Under the pieces are notes generated by a model. It searched no databases, was not told the DNA's origin, and saw nothing but the letters and a program-made list of their open reading frames with translations. A stretch of DNA of 64,000 nucleotides from positions 292,355,647 to 292,419,646 of the forward strand of contig NC_134455.1 in NCBI RefSeq assembly GCF_047948215.1, given 5' to 3'. Positions 10,321 through 22,119 of this stretch are shown here, piece by piece. Source of the stretch: Lycorma delicatula. Its lineage: Eukaryota; Arthropoda; Insecta; Hemiptera; Fulgoridae. The first letter of the stretch is position 1. Each line of letters starts with the position of its first letter. The position numbers and the translations under genes are program-made.

Positions 10321-10637
10321 TTATTTATGATCGACAACTGCGCGGATGACTGGCGTATAGCGATGACGTGGCAGAGGATAGCTCAGATATCAATGGAATT
10401 AGTAATATGTGCAATACATCCTATACCTGGCCAATATTATTTTCTATGGACAACGAAATTAGCTAATAAAGGCGGTGACATCGGTTCAAGATGGGTACCG
10501 TACGATGTTGCGTTATCTCTACCTATGTTTCTTAGATTATACCTCATTTGTCGCGTCATGCTTCTACATAGTAAATTATTTACTGATGCGTCATCTCGAA
10601 GCATCGGCGCATTAAATAGGATAAATTTCAACACAAG
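10321..10637 (+). CDS. SK: SK channel exon: S2-S3 linker, S3, S4 and S4-S5 linker
   Basis: This is an internal exon of a small-conductance calcium-activated potassium channel, a tetrameric plasma-membrane channel opened by Ca2+-calmodulin that sets after-hyperpolarisation in neurons and muscle. The exon starts after acceptor tttttacag and is in frame from its first base ([20 protein letters not shown]). It gives 105 codons plus two bases and ends AAG|gtaaga, a phase-2 donor. Segments: the post-S2 linker (1-12), S3 (about 17-37, ending CAIHPIPG), a linker, and S4 with following helix (about 66-100, [19 protein letters not shown] then [18 protein letters not shown]). These are near-invariant SK motifs shared by insect and vertebrate channels. 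The residues about 48-60 ([13 protein letters not shown]) fall in the S3-S4 loop, the variable part of the family. The preceding exon should end in phase 0 and lies upstream, not found here. The symbol follows the Drosophila gene. Confidence 0.97.
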
Positions 10638-13029
10638 GTAAGAAAAATTATTTTCCTATGTTCTCCTGTTTCTTTTCCACTTTTACTATCTATTTTTCTT
10701 TCTCTCTTTCTTATCTTTTTTTTTATCTATTCCTTCATTTGATAACATATCCCAACCTCTAATCTCTAAAACGCTAAATCTTTTCTTTTCTCTCTAGCTA
10801 GTACAGTTCTCATTCCTTTTAAAGTCTCTATTTAGTATAATTCCTTTTTTTTACTCGTATAATGATATTTCAATAAGGGTTAAAAATAACGTGGCACAAT
10901 CTTTTTATTTTCTAGTTCAATAATCGTTAAACCTCCCTTCTAAATTCACACAAATTGACAACTGCTGATTTAAAATTATAAAACATTCTGTACAAAAATG
11001 ATAAATAATTATAATTTATTATGCAATTGTCGACTATTACGTTTTTATTGTTCCATTACAGTAATGAAATAATATAGGCAATTAAATATTTAGTTAAAGT
11101 AGTTTATGAGATAAAATTGCCTGGAAATGCAGACATTTAGATGAATACTTCATAAATTCACATTTCTTAAGGTTTTTTTTTTTTTTTTAATAAGGATATC
11201 ATTCAAATATTACTAATAGACTTATGTGCAGTCTGTTATATTTGAATATTCGGTAAATATTTTAACTAGTCTGTTCGAGTTAGCGGTATTCTAGAGTGTG
11301 ATGTGGCCGAACTAGAAAGATTTCAAAATTTTGTTATTCGGGTAAATTAATGTTTTTTTCGAATAGGACATGCATATTTTCTTCTTTTTTTTATAAACAG
11401 TTTATTTTAATTTAATTTTCCGTTTTCAGATTATAAGAAACAGATTTTGGCTATAAAATAAGTCAAATATTTTTTTTTTTAGTATATGTTTAAATACTGA
11501 AAATGAAAATTAAATGTTTAACAGATCGATATATATATACTTACATACAAGTATGTGTAAATCAGAACTAGCTTCAAAATATTTAACTAAAATGCATGAC
11601 ATAATTTACTTTGATATGGTTTTTTTTTTTCACTTTTGAAATCAACACTAATTGCCCATTTTTGAATAGAAATTATTTGTTTGAGAATTATTTTACAAAT
11701 TCCAAACACCAGTCATTGAAATATCATATACATAATAAAAATCATATATATATATATATTCTCATCCTTACTGGGCTATGGGGGGTTGCGTATTGTTCAC
11801 TAATTGAACGGATTCCATTAGAAATATTAATATTTCAGTAAAGAAACATAAGAGAAAAGAACTCAAACCAATATCTTCAAAAATCCGTAATTTTTTTTTT
11901 AAATCTACTAATGGTAATAAGTAGCAAACTTCAGAAGGACAAAGCTTTGTACTATTTTTCATAACTTTACCTTCCGCATGCTTTTACTCAACATTACGAC
12001 TTACTGCGTTTAAAAGATAAAGCAGATTCTTAAATTTTTCCATAAAATATATAAGTCGTGTACGGTTGCATTGTTAGTGACAAAATATTATTAATTGGTA
12101 TAGCTTTAAAAAAACGTGTAAAATACATGTCTTTTCTTGTTCATAATCAATAAGAGGTAGTGTTCAGTGTTTTACATTTTTAACTGAAATTTTAATAATT
12201 ATTGGACATAGATATTTATAGTAGTTGCTTAGAAATTAATTACTTTATATAATTTAGTCGAGGCAAATATTCAAATTTCCATCAGCCTAGAGACTGCAAG
12301 TTAATCCTGCTCAAGTTAAATTGAAGTAGAAGACTGTAGTCTTCAGTCTGTTCAATCAGAACAGTAATATCCAAAGACGTTTTGGTTACATTACTTAGCC
12401 ATTGGCGTTCAATTTAGTTTTATAAAAAGATAGAGTTAAATTGATTCCTTATCGGAAATAAAAAGCAGTGGAATTTTATTTAAATTAATTTATTATAATT
12501 CAAATCTAATTTCTTATCTAGTATAATTGTTTTTTTTTTAATTTTTATAGTTTTTAATAATAATTAAAAATATATATTTATCACAAAAATATGATGTGTG
12601 CAAATGTTTGAAAGTCCGATACATAATGTTTTACCGTTATAAAATTAACCCCATACAAACAGCCGAAAGTAATCACAAAAATAATTAAGTTAAGTTGTGC
12701 GTAGCACTCGGCTGGATAGTAGTCATTTCAAACTGATGATAGCAGACGGACAAAAATTGGCAATTTGCCACTCCATAACCAATTATATTGAGAATCGAAC
12801 TATACTGAACCCGTGATCATACATTTTCAACAGCAGTTCCATTAAAATTTCTTTAATAAGATATAGACATTTGAAAATTTTTATTTTCTAACACGTCATA
12901 TTTATAAATTTTATTTATTTATTTACTTTTGTTTTTGTTTATATATTAGCTTCCTTACATTTTTTGTTTCTGACACCTTTAACAAGATCTATTTATTCTT
13001 TAAATAACTAGAGGAATTATTTACACCCA

Positions 13030-13170
13030 GTTACTGACGGTGATGATGAAAAATGAATTTTCAATAGTCTGAAAAACGCCAAACCTGATCAATCAAGATT
13101 TGAATTCTGAACCTTCAGGATGAAAGACAGAAATGTTACTATTCCACCACGAATGGTGCCGTATGCAATA
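13030..13170 (-). mobile_element. Degraded tRNA-derived SINE, family A
   Basis: On the minus strand a tRNA-like segment (GTCTTTCATCCTGAAGG, then a decayed B box around TTCAAATCT) is followed by a body containing tttggcgtttttca. The order and spacing match the better-preserved copy at 41718 (CCTTTCATCCGGAGG, B box GGTTCGAGTCC, then cttggctttttaca). The A-box half is weak and no terminal duplication was found. Confidence 0.55.
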
Positions 13171-15819
13171 AAACGTAATATTATAACACTTCGTCTCGAG
13201 GGAGGACTCAAAAACTGACGGTATATTCTGTTAACTATAGAAAATTTTTTTTTTTCTTTCAAAGTATCATTCACTTTACTTTTTAATTTTCTCTTATTTT
13301 CACTTTCTTTTTATCTACCAGTAAAACATTTTTATAATCATTTTCCTTTCAGTACTTTACGTGACTACTTTCTTACTATTCTCTATTTTTTCCCCTATAT
13401 TCGTTCTTTAATTTACTTAAGCATTAACCGTTTCATTTCTATCATTAGATCATTTAATTTTCTACTTTGTTATCAAAAACCATAATTACTTTTTAAAAAG
13501 ATTTTTTTTCTCGTGAATCATTCTTTTGCACTTCGTTTCGTTGTATTAATTACATTTCCCTCTTCCTATTTCCCTTTTGCTTGCTTATTATAAACCTTGC
13601 CTTACTAAATGCATATTTATTATTTTCTTTGATGACATAATAACTGTTTCCTTAAATTAAATATTAAAAAAAAAGTGATAATTTACATTATTGAAATCCG
13701 AACAAAGTAATGAATTTCCATTACTTTTATTTGAATATACGAACTGAGTTTTTTTTTTAATTTATTTCTCCTCTCGAACCCAAACTTTTCTCATAAAATG
13801 ATGAATCAGAATTATGAATAAGTACTAAAAAAGAGTACTTATTAATGAATCTATATATTAATTCATCTGAGATTAATTTATTAAGAAAGAAAATCTAAAT
13901 TATAATATACAATATAAATAACTCCTATATTCTAGGGTACAATTATTTTAACCAGAAATATTACCATGGTTTTTATATATCAGAAATATCATATCATTTA
14001 TTATTTCTTTAAATAAATTATAATTATTGTTACGAAATAAAATTCTAAAAACAGACAAAGAGTTCTAATATTTTTCTCTTGATACTGAATTCCTTTCTGT
14101 TGAGACCCTCTGTACCTGCTCACTTAGATTTGTCTCACTGTGTATGTAATAATGAATTTTTAAAAACTCATAGTCAGTCAGATTCTGAAATGTATGCCAG
14201 ATAAATCATTTGTATTTTTTTAAAGAGTTCCAATTTTTGGAAGAATTGCGAAGAAAGAATTTCAGAATGAGATGTAGATTAAGAATTATATCACTTACAT
14301 TTATGAAAACTTGCACGATAGAAGATTAAAAAGAGGCCCTGTTTTCTCAAGAATGACTGGTCACATTTAGGTTAAATTTTTATCACATTTATTTTCGAAA
14401 AGGGTTTATCATACCTGCATGAATTTCAGGTCTTGAAACTACTCGTCATAAATGTTATTCGCTAAGTGATACTGAAGATTTTAGTGATGTTTAGAATTTT
14501 AGACAAGAAATTCCAAAAAAAAGCATGTAAGACTTTTAAACTAAACTATCGACTGCAAAGGATGCAGTTGTAATACAATCAAGACGAAAGTACTATTTTT
14601 TGTAAATTTTAAAATGACCATCTCAGAATAAAATAGCAATTATTTTAAAAACGATCGATATCTGGATAACTGTTAATCTAAACGAATTAGGATATGAGAA
14701 AATCTTTGTTATTAGAAAGGTATATTTTTTGAACACTCTACATAAATGTTTATTTTTAAAACTAATTAAAGAAAGAGCCCATTATTTGATTTTCTTTCAA
14801 TTTTTGAAGAAAAATTTCAGTTATGAAATGAAATAGCTTGGGTGTACAGAAAACTGATTAAAAAATAAAGTACAAATTATTTTTTATACCTTATTTTTGT
14901 TTTAAATTATTATAAAGCGAGGTTTTAGGATTAAAACTCATCGCTGAAGTATAACCCGTCTCGAATAATAAATATCATTATTAGTTTAACAAATTATTTT
15001 TCGAACGTGATAGAACATAAAACGCAATTTATTTTATCTATGATTTAGGTTCTAGGAACGATGGTGCACCTATAAAAAGGATAATATTTCAGCTGAAGAT
15101 CATATTTTATCAATAATTGAATATGAACAACGTTCCCCGACCACGTTATATCTTCCTTAGTATGCCAAACACTTTAAAATAGAGGATGACAATCATTAAT
15201 TATGTACTATATTGATTCACCGTGTTATTCACCTTTATTATTGTGCATAAAAAAAGTCACCCTGTATTTTGCTTTCACAAAGTGAAAAAATTTCAACAAA
15301 ATAAAAGATCATATACAAACGGGTTTTTTAGTTCTAATTGTCTGTCTGTATTTTTAATTTAAATAAAAATTCATATCTCAATAACGGATCGGTTATTTAA
15401 TATACAATTTGATGAGCATATATAAATCTATATTCTAAATAAAATATTCGTAATGTGAAAATGTTAAGTCTTTTTAACTTAAAAAATAGATTTTTTATTT
15501 ATTCTTAAAATATGCAAATATTCGCAATAAACTAAAACAAAAACTATAATATAATTATGTCTAATTTTTTTAGATTCAAATGATAAATCTTAATCATTAA
15601 TATCTAAGAAACTATTAACTAAATTAATGTCTTAATCATTTTGTGTGAACGAAATATATCAATTAATAATATTTTAACCATTTTTATATGAAGAAATTAA
15701 ATGTTATTGGTTAAAACAAAATTTCAAAAAGCCAAGTTTTAAGGAAAAGTTTGAATGAGACAGTGCGCAAATTCAAATCGGAATAATAATTTTGTGCCAA
15801 ATTTCATCTCCTTCGAAAC

Positions 15820-16108
15820 AATAGTTCTTGCTTTTTCTGTTTAGCCTCTGGACCACCGTAAGTTACTATTTCAGAGGATCAGTGAGGATGATATGTATGA
15901 ATGTAAATGAAATGTAGTCTTGTACAGTCGCAGGTCGGCTATTCCTGAGATGTGTAGTTAATTAAAACCTAAACACCAAAGAACACACGTTATAGTATTC
16001 AAATCCATAAAAAAAGTAGTTGCTTTTACTAGGATTTGAACCTTAGAACTCTCGACTTTGAAATCATCTGATTTCTGATCACCACTAGACCAACCCGGTG
16101 GGTTCCAT
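15820..16108 (-). mobile_element. tRNA-derived SINE, family B
   Basis: On the minus strand the head has an exact pol III A-box match TGGTCTAGTGG (16092-16082) and an exact B box GGTTCAAATCC (16042-16032), 39 bp apart, as in tRNA promoters. It is followed by about 200 bp of unrelated body ending gaggctaaacagaaaaag near 15825. The head cannot form a proper acceptor stem, so this is a SINE and not a tRNA gene. The body differs from family A. I recall similar bodies as dispersed repeats in hemipteran genomes, but cannot verify this here. No clear target duplication was seen. Confidence 0.78.
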
Positions 16109-18891
16109 AATAGTAAAGCTTTCTAAATAAAGAAGGAAGAACTTGAAATATGTATGGAAAATGTTAAACGAAAATAATAATGAATTGATGAACGAAAATT
16201 ATTAATTAAATTTACTTTGTCATTTATGATTACCGGACAGATTTCCGGACGACCTTTTTATTCAGTAGAATTAACCAAAGTTAGCTGACTGCCAATCAGC
16301 ATTTATTATTTGTTGATTACAGTGCTTCAAAACCTTGTTTCAAGTCCTTTTTACGGTATTATATAGGTAATTTTAAAAGGTATCTCTGTCCTACTGGATA
16401 TTTTGATCGTTGAGGTTTACATATTAGCATTATTGCAATAATTTATTGACATGAGACGGGAAAGAACAAATTATTAAATTGTAGGTAATTAAATCTCTTA
16501 CGGACGGTATAATCTCAAAATTGAATAAAGTAAGTAAATACAAACTTATTAAATTATTAAGCATTAATCTAAACAATAACTAATAACATTAGTGATTAAT
16601 AATTAGTTAATTGTGAGTTGAATAATAAGAATGTAAATTAAACAAAAAGTACGTGTTAAGTACACTTGTAGTAGTGCACACGAACAATCGATAAGTAGAT
16701 AATACCCTATTATGTCTGCAGAATTCTGATTCTACAAATATATTTGTGTATTTTATTCATACGTTTATGAAGCGACTTAAATAAGTTATATTGCAAATTT
16801 GAACAAGCTCGAACAAATGAATAATTTGGAATTATTGAATTTTTCCTAATATTGAGTATAATGTAAAGTCATTCTTACTAAATTCTCACTGCAGATCTCA
16901 CTGTATTATTCTAGTGTATTCAAAAATGCTACCGCTTAAAATTTGTAATACATGGTTAAAGCACGTCTAATATTGTAAGAGTTTTGCAGCGTGCATAGAA
17001 TAATACTATAAAAAAAAACAATAAATAGTAAAATTGATTTAAATGTTTAGGTGCTACACCTTTTTCCCATCTCATATAAAATAGTTGTAGTTAATTTATC
17101 TTCCTTTTTCTATATACCCAGTGCTCCCTGGTAGAGAAATATCCACGTTGACTTAATGGATTGTAATTGTTATTATAATCATTACTTCATTTGTTAGGTA
17201 TATCCAGTTCTGTGAAAATGATTAAATTCTATCCTAAAGTGTGTAAAAAGATAAAAAACTTACTTTAAAAGACTACACAATTAACTAAAACTCTTACTTT
17301 TTTTTCAATTGTTCTTTAAATTTAGACTTTATGAAGTAAGCGCCGAATCAGAAACACATAAATACTGATCACTTACTAACCCCTAAATTTTTCCCCGACT
17401 TTAAAGTCAAAATTTAAAGACTTAAAGACCAGTTTTGAAAAATTATATTTTTCCTTAGTTATTCCTGCAGTTTCTTTAAGTCTGTTGAAGTTTATTTTCG
17501 AAGTTTTACTATATTTTTAATTAAAATTTTGATAGACCAACAATAAACGCTACCGATATAAAAAAGTATTCGTAAAAAAATGTGAATTTTCATACAAAAA
17601 GAAAAGGAATACACAGAAAACGAACAAAGGTGCTTGATATAGAGCTTGAACTAAGATTTTTTTGGAATACGGATTACGTATCACTTTTTATTCACATCGA
17701 TAAAGACAAAAAATTTAATTCAGAAAAACCACAGTATGTAGCCAGTTTTCTTACGTAACTGAACGTTAGATAAGAATATGTGAGAAGAGGTATAATGTTT
17801 TACCAAGTTTTTTAATTAATTTTCTCGAATGTTTGTATAAAAATATGTTAAATATAAAAATGACATCAAGTTATACAGAGCGTTCGGAAAGTGGCTGTGC
17901 ATTATTCTTTAGAATTATGCAGTGCGTTCTGTTCTTTCACCGTTAGGTTGGTTGGCCTAATTGGCTTTTTGGGCGTTGCTCAGTAATAAACCAAGACATC
18001 AGTTGAGTTACGATTGAATGTGCTTCGTTTCGTTTCATGTTGTTTCGTTTATCGGAATCAGTAGTTCTTGCGAGAAATGTAGTGGTTTTTTCAGTAAAGG
18101 AACACATTTTTCTCGTTGAATACGTCTTTCGTGAAGGTGACAAGTATATTGATTTATTGAAGCACAAGTTTCCTGAAAAGTTTCCAAATCCTCCTCACCG
18201 CAATGCACTTTGAACTCATCGAAAATTTCGGGCAATAGACTCTGTTGAAGACGCTGATCAGGGTAGAAGACCACCTAAAAAAAACGAACAGAAGCTGCTT
18301 GATATTTCAGACGCTATATCAGAAAGTCAATGCGTAAGTTAGCACAGTAAGAAAATATCGGACTTGCTACCACACATAAAGCTGTAAGAAAATAACAGAA
18401 ACTTTTTCATTACAAAGTAATGTGTGTTCAAGAACAGAAACCACAGATCTTGCCAAAAGATTAAATTGTCAATAGTTTATACGTTTTATTGACCAATATT
18501 CCGTAGGTATCCTCAACATTACTTTTTTGTCAGAATCGTGGTTTCGTTTGGGAGGCTATATTAATTCACGACTGCAGTTGACACCGAACCTCCCTCCATG
18601 AATTATACGAAGGCAGAAAAAAAATTTGAATCTGGGTCGGTGTGAGTAGAACGTGCTCTGTAGGTCCAATCTATTTTGAAAATATAGTTAATAGCGATCG
18701 TTATTGAGTTTTTAACAAACTTCATTAGTCAGCTAACAGAAGTGGAAATCAATTACGGCTGGTTCCAACAACATGGCGCCACATCACACATAGCTAGGTG
18801 ACTTTTCACGTGAAATGTCTTTAAAAATCACACCGAAACATACGGGTGTCAGAATAGAAATTTTTAGCGTAATGAGAAGGTCTGTATCGTT

Positions 18892-19525
18892 CTGCCTTAA
18901 TAACTGCTAACTATTAGTTTCAGAGACGTAAATATGGTGTCATTTTATAACTTACATGGTCAGCTCGCCTATACGACTGAGTTTGCGTCACTGATGATCA
19001 GGTTGGGGGGGAGGGAGCACAGCGCAGATAGGCTAAAGTCGGCGCTCTCGCTCATTTCCATTCAGTATAGCTCACGACTGAGACGTGATAGCGTGGTGAT
19101 TCGTGTGATTGTGTTTAGAGTTTGTCGAGATAGATCAAGTTAAGTAATAATAAGTGTATGGTGTACAGTATTTATCTGTAAAAACTTATTATGCCTTATG
19201 TTTCTCACTTCTCATATCACAGACCAGTATTGAACAAAATTATCTTCCAATATTAGTCGAAATAAGTGTGATGTGCTATTTATTGTCTGTTTTATGTTAA
19301 AATTAAATTTAGTACGCAGTCATTGTCTTGTTTTTATTTCAATCCGATACACTAAAAATGACTCCTGACATACAGACCGACCAATTTATCTGTGAAATTG
19401 GCCAAATTAAAGAACTAAAATTTTCCATTGGAGACTTCCAGTTTTGTTCAAAAAATACGACGGTGGCTCTCCCATTTAATTCTACAGTTAAGTTAGTCGG
19501 TCTGTAGCTCGGAGGAACTTCATCC
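18892..19525. mobile_element. Unclassified 634-bp insertion inside the mariner transposase
   Basis: An exact 15-bp direct repeat, aaggtctgtatcgtt, flanks this stretch (18877-18891 and 19526-19540), which looks like a target-site duplication. The transposase homology stops before it and resumes after it. The inside has a GC-richer part (18960-19140) with no recognised protein and, at its right end, a small inverted-repeat unit (19363-19515). There is no poly-A tail. The class is unknown. Confidence 0.6.
19363..19515. mobile_element. MITE-like unit with roughly 35-bp inverted ends
   Basis: The left arm (19363-19399, containing tacagaccgac) is matched by the reverse complement of the right arm (19477-19515, containing gtcggtctgta), with mismatches and small gaps outside an 11-bp perfect core. 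About 150 bp in total with no coding capacity. It could be a small non-autonomous DNA element or the right part of the larger insertion. Confidence 0.5.
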
Positions 19526-20087
19526 AAGGTCTGTATCGTTTCACGTTAAACCAGCCGCCGTGCGCACTGACAAAGCCGAACATTACGAAAACACAGCCCA
19601 ATTTATTACGAAATATCTTTGGTGAACGAATCATTTTGAGGGATTTGCGGCCTGCACAACCGCCCGATCTGACTTCCCAAAATTACTTTGTATGGGGAAC
19701 AGCGAAACAAGCAATTTATTGCAAGAGACCACGCACGATTGATGAACTAAAAACCGCAATAACGGCATACGTTCCAGACATCCCAGTACATCAGCTGGTT
19801 GAAGTGTTTGAAAACAAATTGAAGGGCAGTATTTTATTGATGTTGGAGAAGGACATTTTCAACACCTTTTCTGAATTATTCCAGTTGTTGTAATATCCGT
19901 TTCTATAAAATAATTAAATAAAAATACAAAGTTACAATTAAGAAAGTTTCATCATTACACTTCCATAATCCCAGTGCACAGCAACTTTCCAAACGCTCTG
20001 TGTATCATTATGCTGAAATAATTCTACAGTAACGACAATAAATGAAAAATATATCAAATCGTCTGTGCAAACATTTAGAAGAAAAGA

Positions 20088-20196
20088 AATAAGTAATAAG
20101 TAAACAAGAAATAAGAAAAGAAATAAGAAAGTAAAGAAAAGAAATAAGTAAAAGAAATAAGTAAAGAAATTAAGTAAAATAAGAAATAAGTATTCT
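20088..20196. repeat. Degenerate tandem array of an aagaaataagta-like unit
   Basis: About 110 bp of repeated gaaataag/aagtaaa units of 8-13 bp immediately beyond the right end of the mariner. It looks like slippage expansion of AT-rich sequence. Confidence 0.75.
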
Positions 20197-21304
20197 TAAT
20201 TTTCAAATTGAGAACATTTTCTTTCACAAACTGAACTCTGTTAAAAAAAAATTATTTTTTTTAGGATACTTAATCCTTATTTTTAAAGAGTAGAAGATTT
20301 TATACTCAAAAAGAATTTATATATTTTTTTTTAATTTGCTCAGAAAATTAAACTTTATTTCGTTTTAAATTCAGCTTGAAATACCGAATTAGTTTTAGAA
20401 TTAATAATATTTTTTGCTATAATAAAAAGCTTAAATTATGTTAAAAATTAAACTTTCAAACGTTTGTAGATTTTATCGTTCGTTTTCTCTCACGCAACTA
20501 CTGTCTATGAGTTTTTGCAACAAAGAAAAAAATTATACTGTATTCATTTATATAAAACTGAATTTGTTTATCTCTAATGTCAACAAGCTTTTGACCTACA
20601 TTATAAATCCGTTATTATTATTCAAAATGTTTTATGATTGTTAATTATTTCAGTTTTTTTTTCCTATTTATTTGTTGTCCTATTATATTAATTGAACATA
20701 AACGGATAAATTTTTATAATTTTTTTTTGTGCAAAACTTAATTTGTACTACAAGTATCTAAAATACACGATGTGTACTTGGTTTACGATACAATCAGATC
20801 TTTTTTTATTAAATTAAATAATAAAATCAATTTTTGATGATAATGAAATGAGATTATAGTAAATAAAATAAAATATATATTTAAGAAAATGTTATAAATA
20901 AGAGAAAATGTTTATTATAATGCGATGACCCTTAATATTTATCCCAATTCGAGCAGGGTATCTTACAATATCATAATCGAAGAGTCCCAAAGCTGTAGTT
21001 AAACGTTAAAAATGCCAATCCTGACCGACTGTATACAAAATAATCCATATTACTTATCTTTGGAACTGTTGTAAACATTTCTAGAGTAAATTTTGGATAG
21101 TATAAACACTCTTTCTGTAACAAAAGAATAATTTATGAATAGTTTGTCTCTGGATGACATTAGGCATCGGTAAAAGAAAATTAATGACTGGCTTATAAAT
21201 GAATAATTAAATTGTTTACGTTAATTATTTTATGTTGTTAATTTCTTAATATTATAAATAATGTTAATATATTGGTCTTTTATCATTTAATAATACTGGG
21301 ATTT

Positions 21305-21905
21305 ACAGTACCCGCCGCGTAACAACGAGCTTGAATGATCAGCCCGCACGTCACTGCTATACTATTATTCTCTGAAACATTGGCTTACCATGATTAGTCA
21401 TCTCTTAGTAGCATATATGATGCAACTTTTGTTTACGAAACAATGCATTTTTGTGTGTTTACAGTATTAACAAACTGACATCATGTTTCAAATACAAAGC
21501 AATTATATTTTATTTATTTTTTGTTTCCATTTTGCTATTTCATGTATGTAAAATTCAGTTATGTGGTTCTGCCTCTCGGTACGGTTCTTTTGGCGCGTGT
21601 CGTTTATTTTGTAACATAGTCAATTAATGCACGATATTTTATAAAAAAAATTTAACGTTGTTTACGGTTCAAAGTTATTAAAGTAATTCGTTCACGTGCG
21701 AATAGTTATGGCTGAATTTAAGTCTGTTGGAAAGGTAAAAAACTTCAAAGGCAGGTGCAAAATTGTAAACAATGTGTATGATTTTATGAAGAAAGAATTT
21801 TTAGCTGTAGGAAAATTAAAAAAGACAAGCTTTTAATTGCTATGCAGAACTGTGAAGAGAAAACTGCAGCTGCCTATGGCATTTCCAGGACTCAGGTCCT
21901 GGAGC
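21305..21905 (+). pseudogene. N-terminal fragment of a DDE transposase with its 5' leader
   Basis: An ATG at 21708 opens a short frame (MAEFKSVGKVKNFKGRCKI, then VNNVYDFMKKE) that stops near 21835 and continues in the next frame with KTAAAYGIS. This combination of a basic start, a VYDFMKKE helix and a TAAA.GIS helix-turn-helix is a pattern I associate with N-terminal DNA-binding regions of insect DDE transposases. The leader from 21305 begins with a GC-rich segment (acccgccgcgtaac) that may be the element end. The rest of the transposase is absent: the sequence changes at about 21905 into the R1-like LINE block. Family assignment is tentative. Confidence 0.5.
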
Positions 21906-22119
21906 CAAAAAAAAAAGAAAAGAATTGAAATTCTTCGATCCGAGGGGCCAGAATATTTCTTCATCACCTACGAACACCTCTAATGGTGGAGGGGGATCCG
22001 AAGGGGGAGTAGAGAGTTGGGTGAAAGGTCTGGCAAGTAACACGGCGATTCTTTTACGTTACACTAAATAGTTGAGTTCTCTAGTTGACCGTAATGTGAC
22101 CACAGAATTGGATATTAAA

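Larger units (their letters stand above)
18080..19893 (+). pseudogene. Mariner-like transposase, broken in several places
   Basis: Conserved pieces in order on the plus strand: an N-terminal DNA-binding region (VKEHIFLVEYVFREGD then KFPNPPHRNA), the linker RRPPKKNEQKLLDIS, first catalytic block FLSESWFRLGGYINS at about 18520, second block GWFQQHGATSHIAR at about 18757, and third block PPDLTSQNYFVWG at about 19661 followed by RPRTIDELKTAITAYVPDI. Each catalytic aspartate appears replaced (Ser in the first block, His in the second, Asn in the third), so even without the frameshifts, stops and internal insertion it would be inactive. Only the last 85 codons (19636-19893) are still one open frame. 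Confidence 0.85.
17874..20002 (+). mobile_element. Dead mariner-like DNA transposon with terminal inverted repeats
   Basis: The left end at 17874-17902 (tacagagcgttcggaaagt then g/t, gctgtgca) pairs with the reverse complement of the right end at 19974-20002 with about four mismatches over 29 bp. TA dinucleotides flank both ends (17872-17873 and 20003-20004), the mariner target. The 2.13-kb length exceeds a typical 1.3-kb element because the transposase gene is interrupted (see 18892-19525). It lies in the SK intron in the same orientation as the gene. Confidence 0.88.

Noticed and set aside
16020..16108. Possible tRNA gene (exact A and B boxes)
   Set aside because: No acceptor-stem pairing and a long non-tRNA body follows; better explained as a SINE head.
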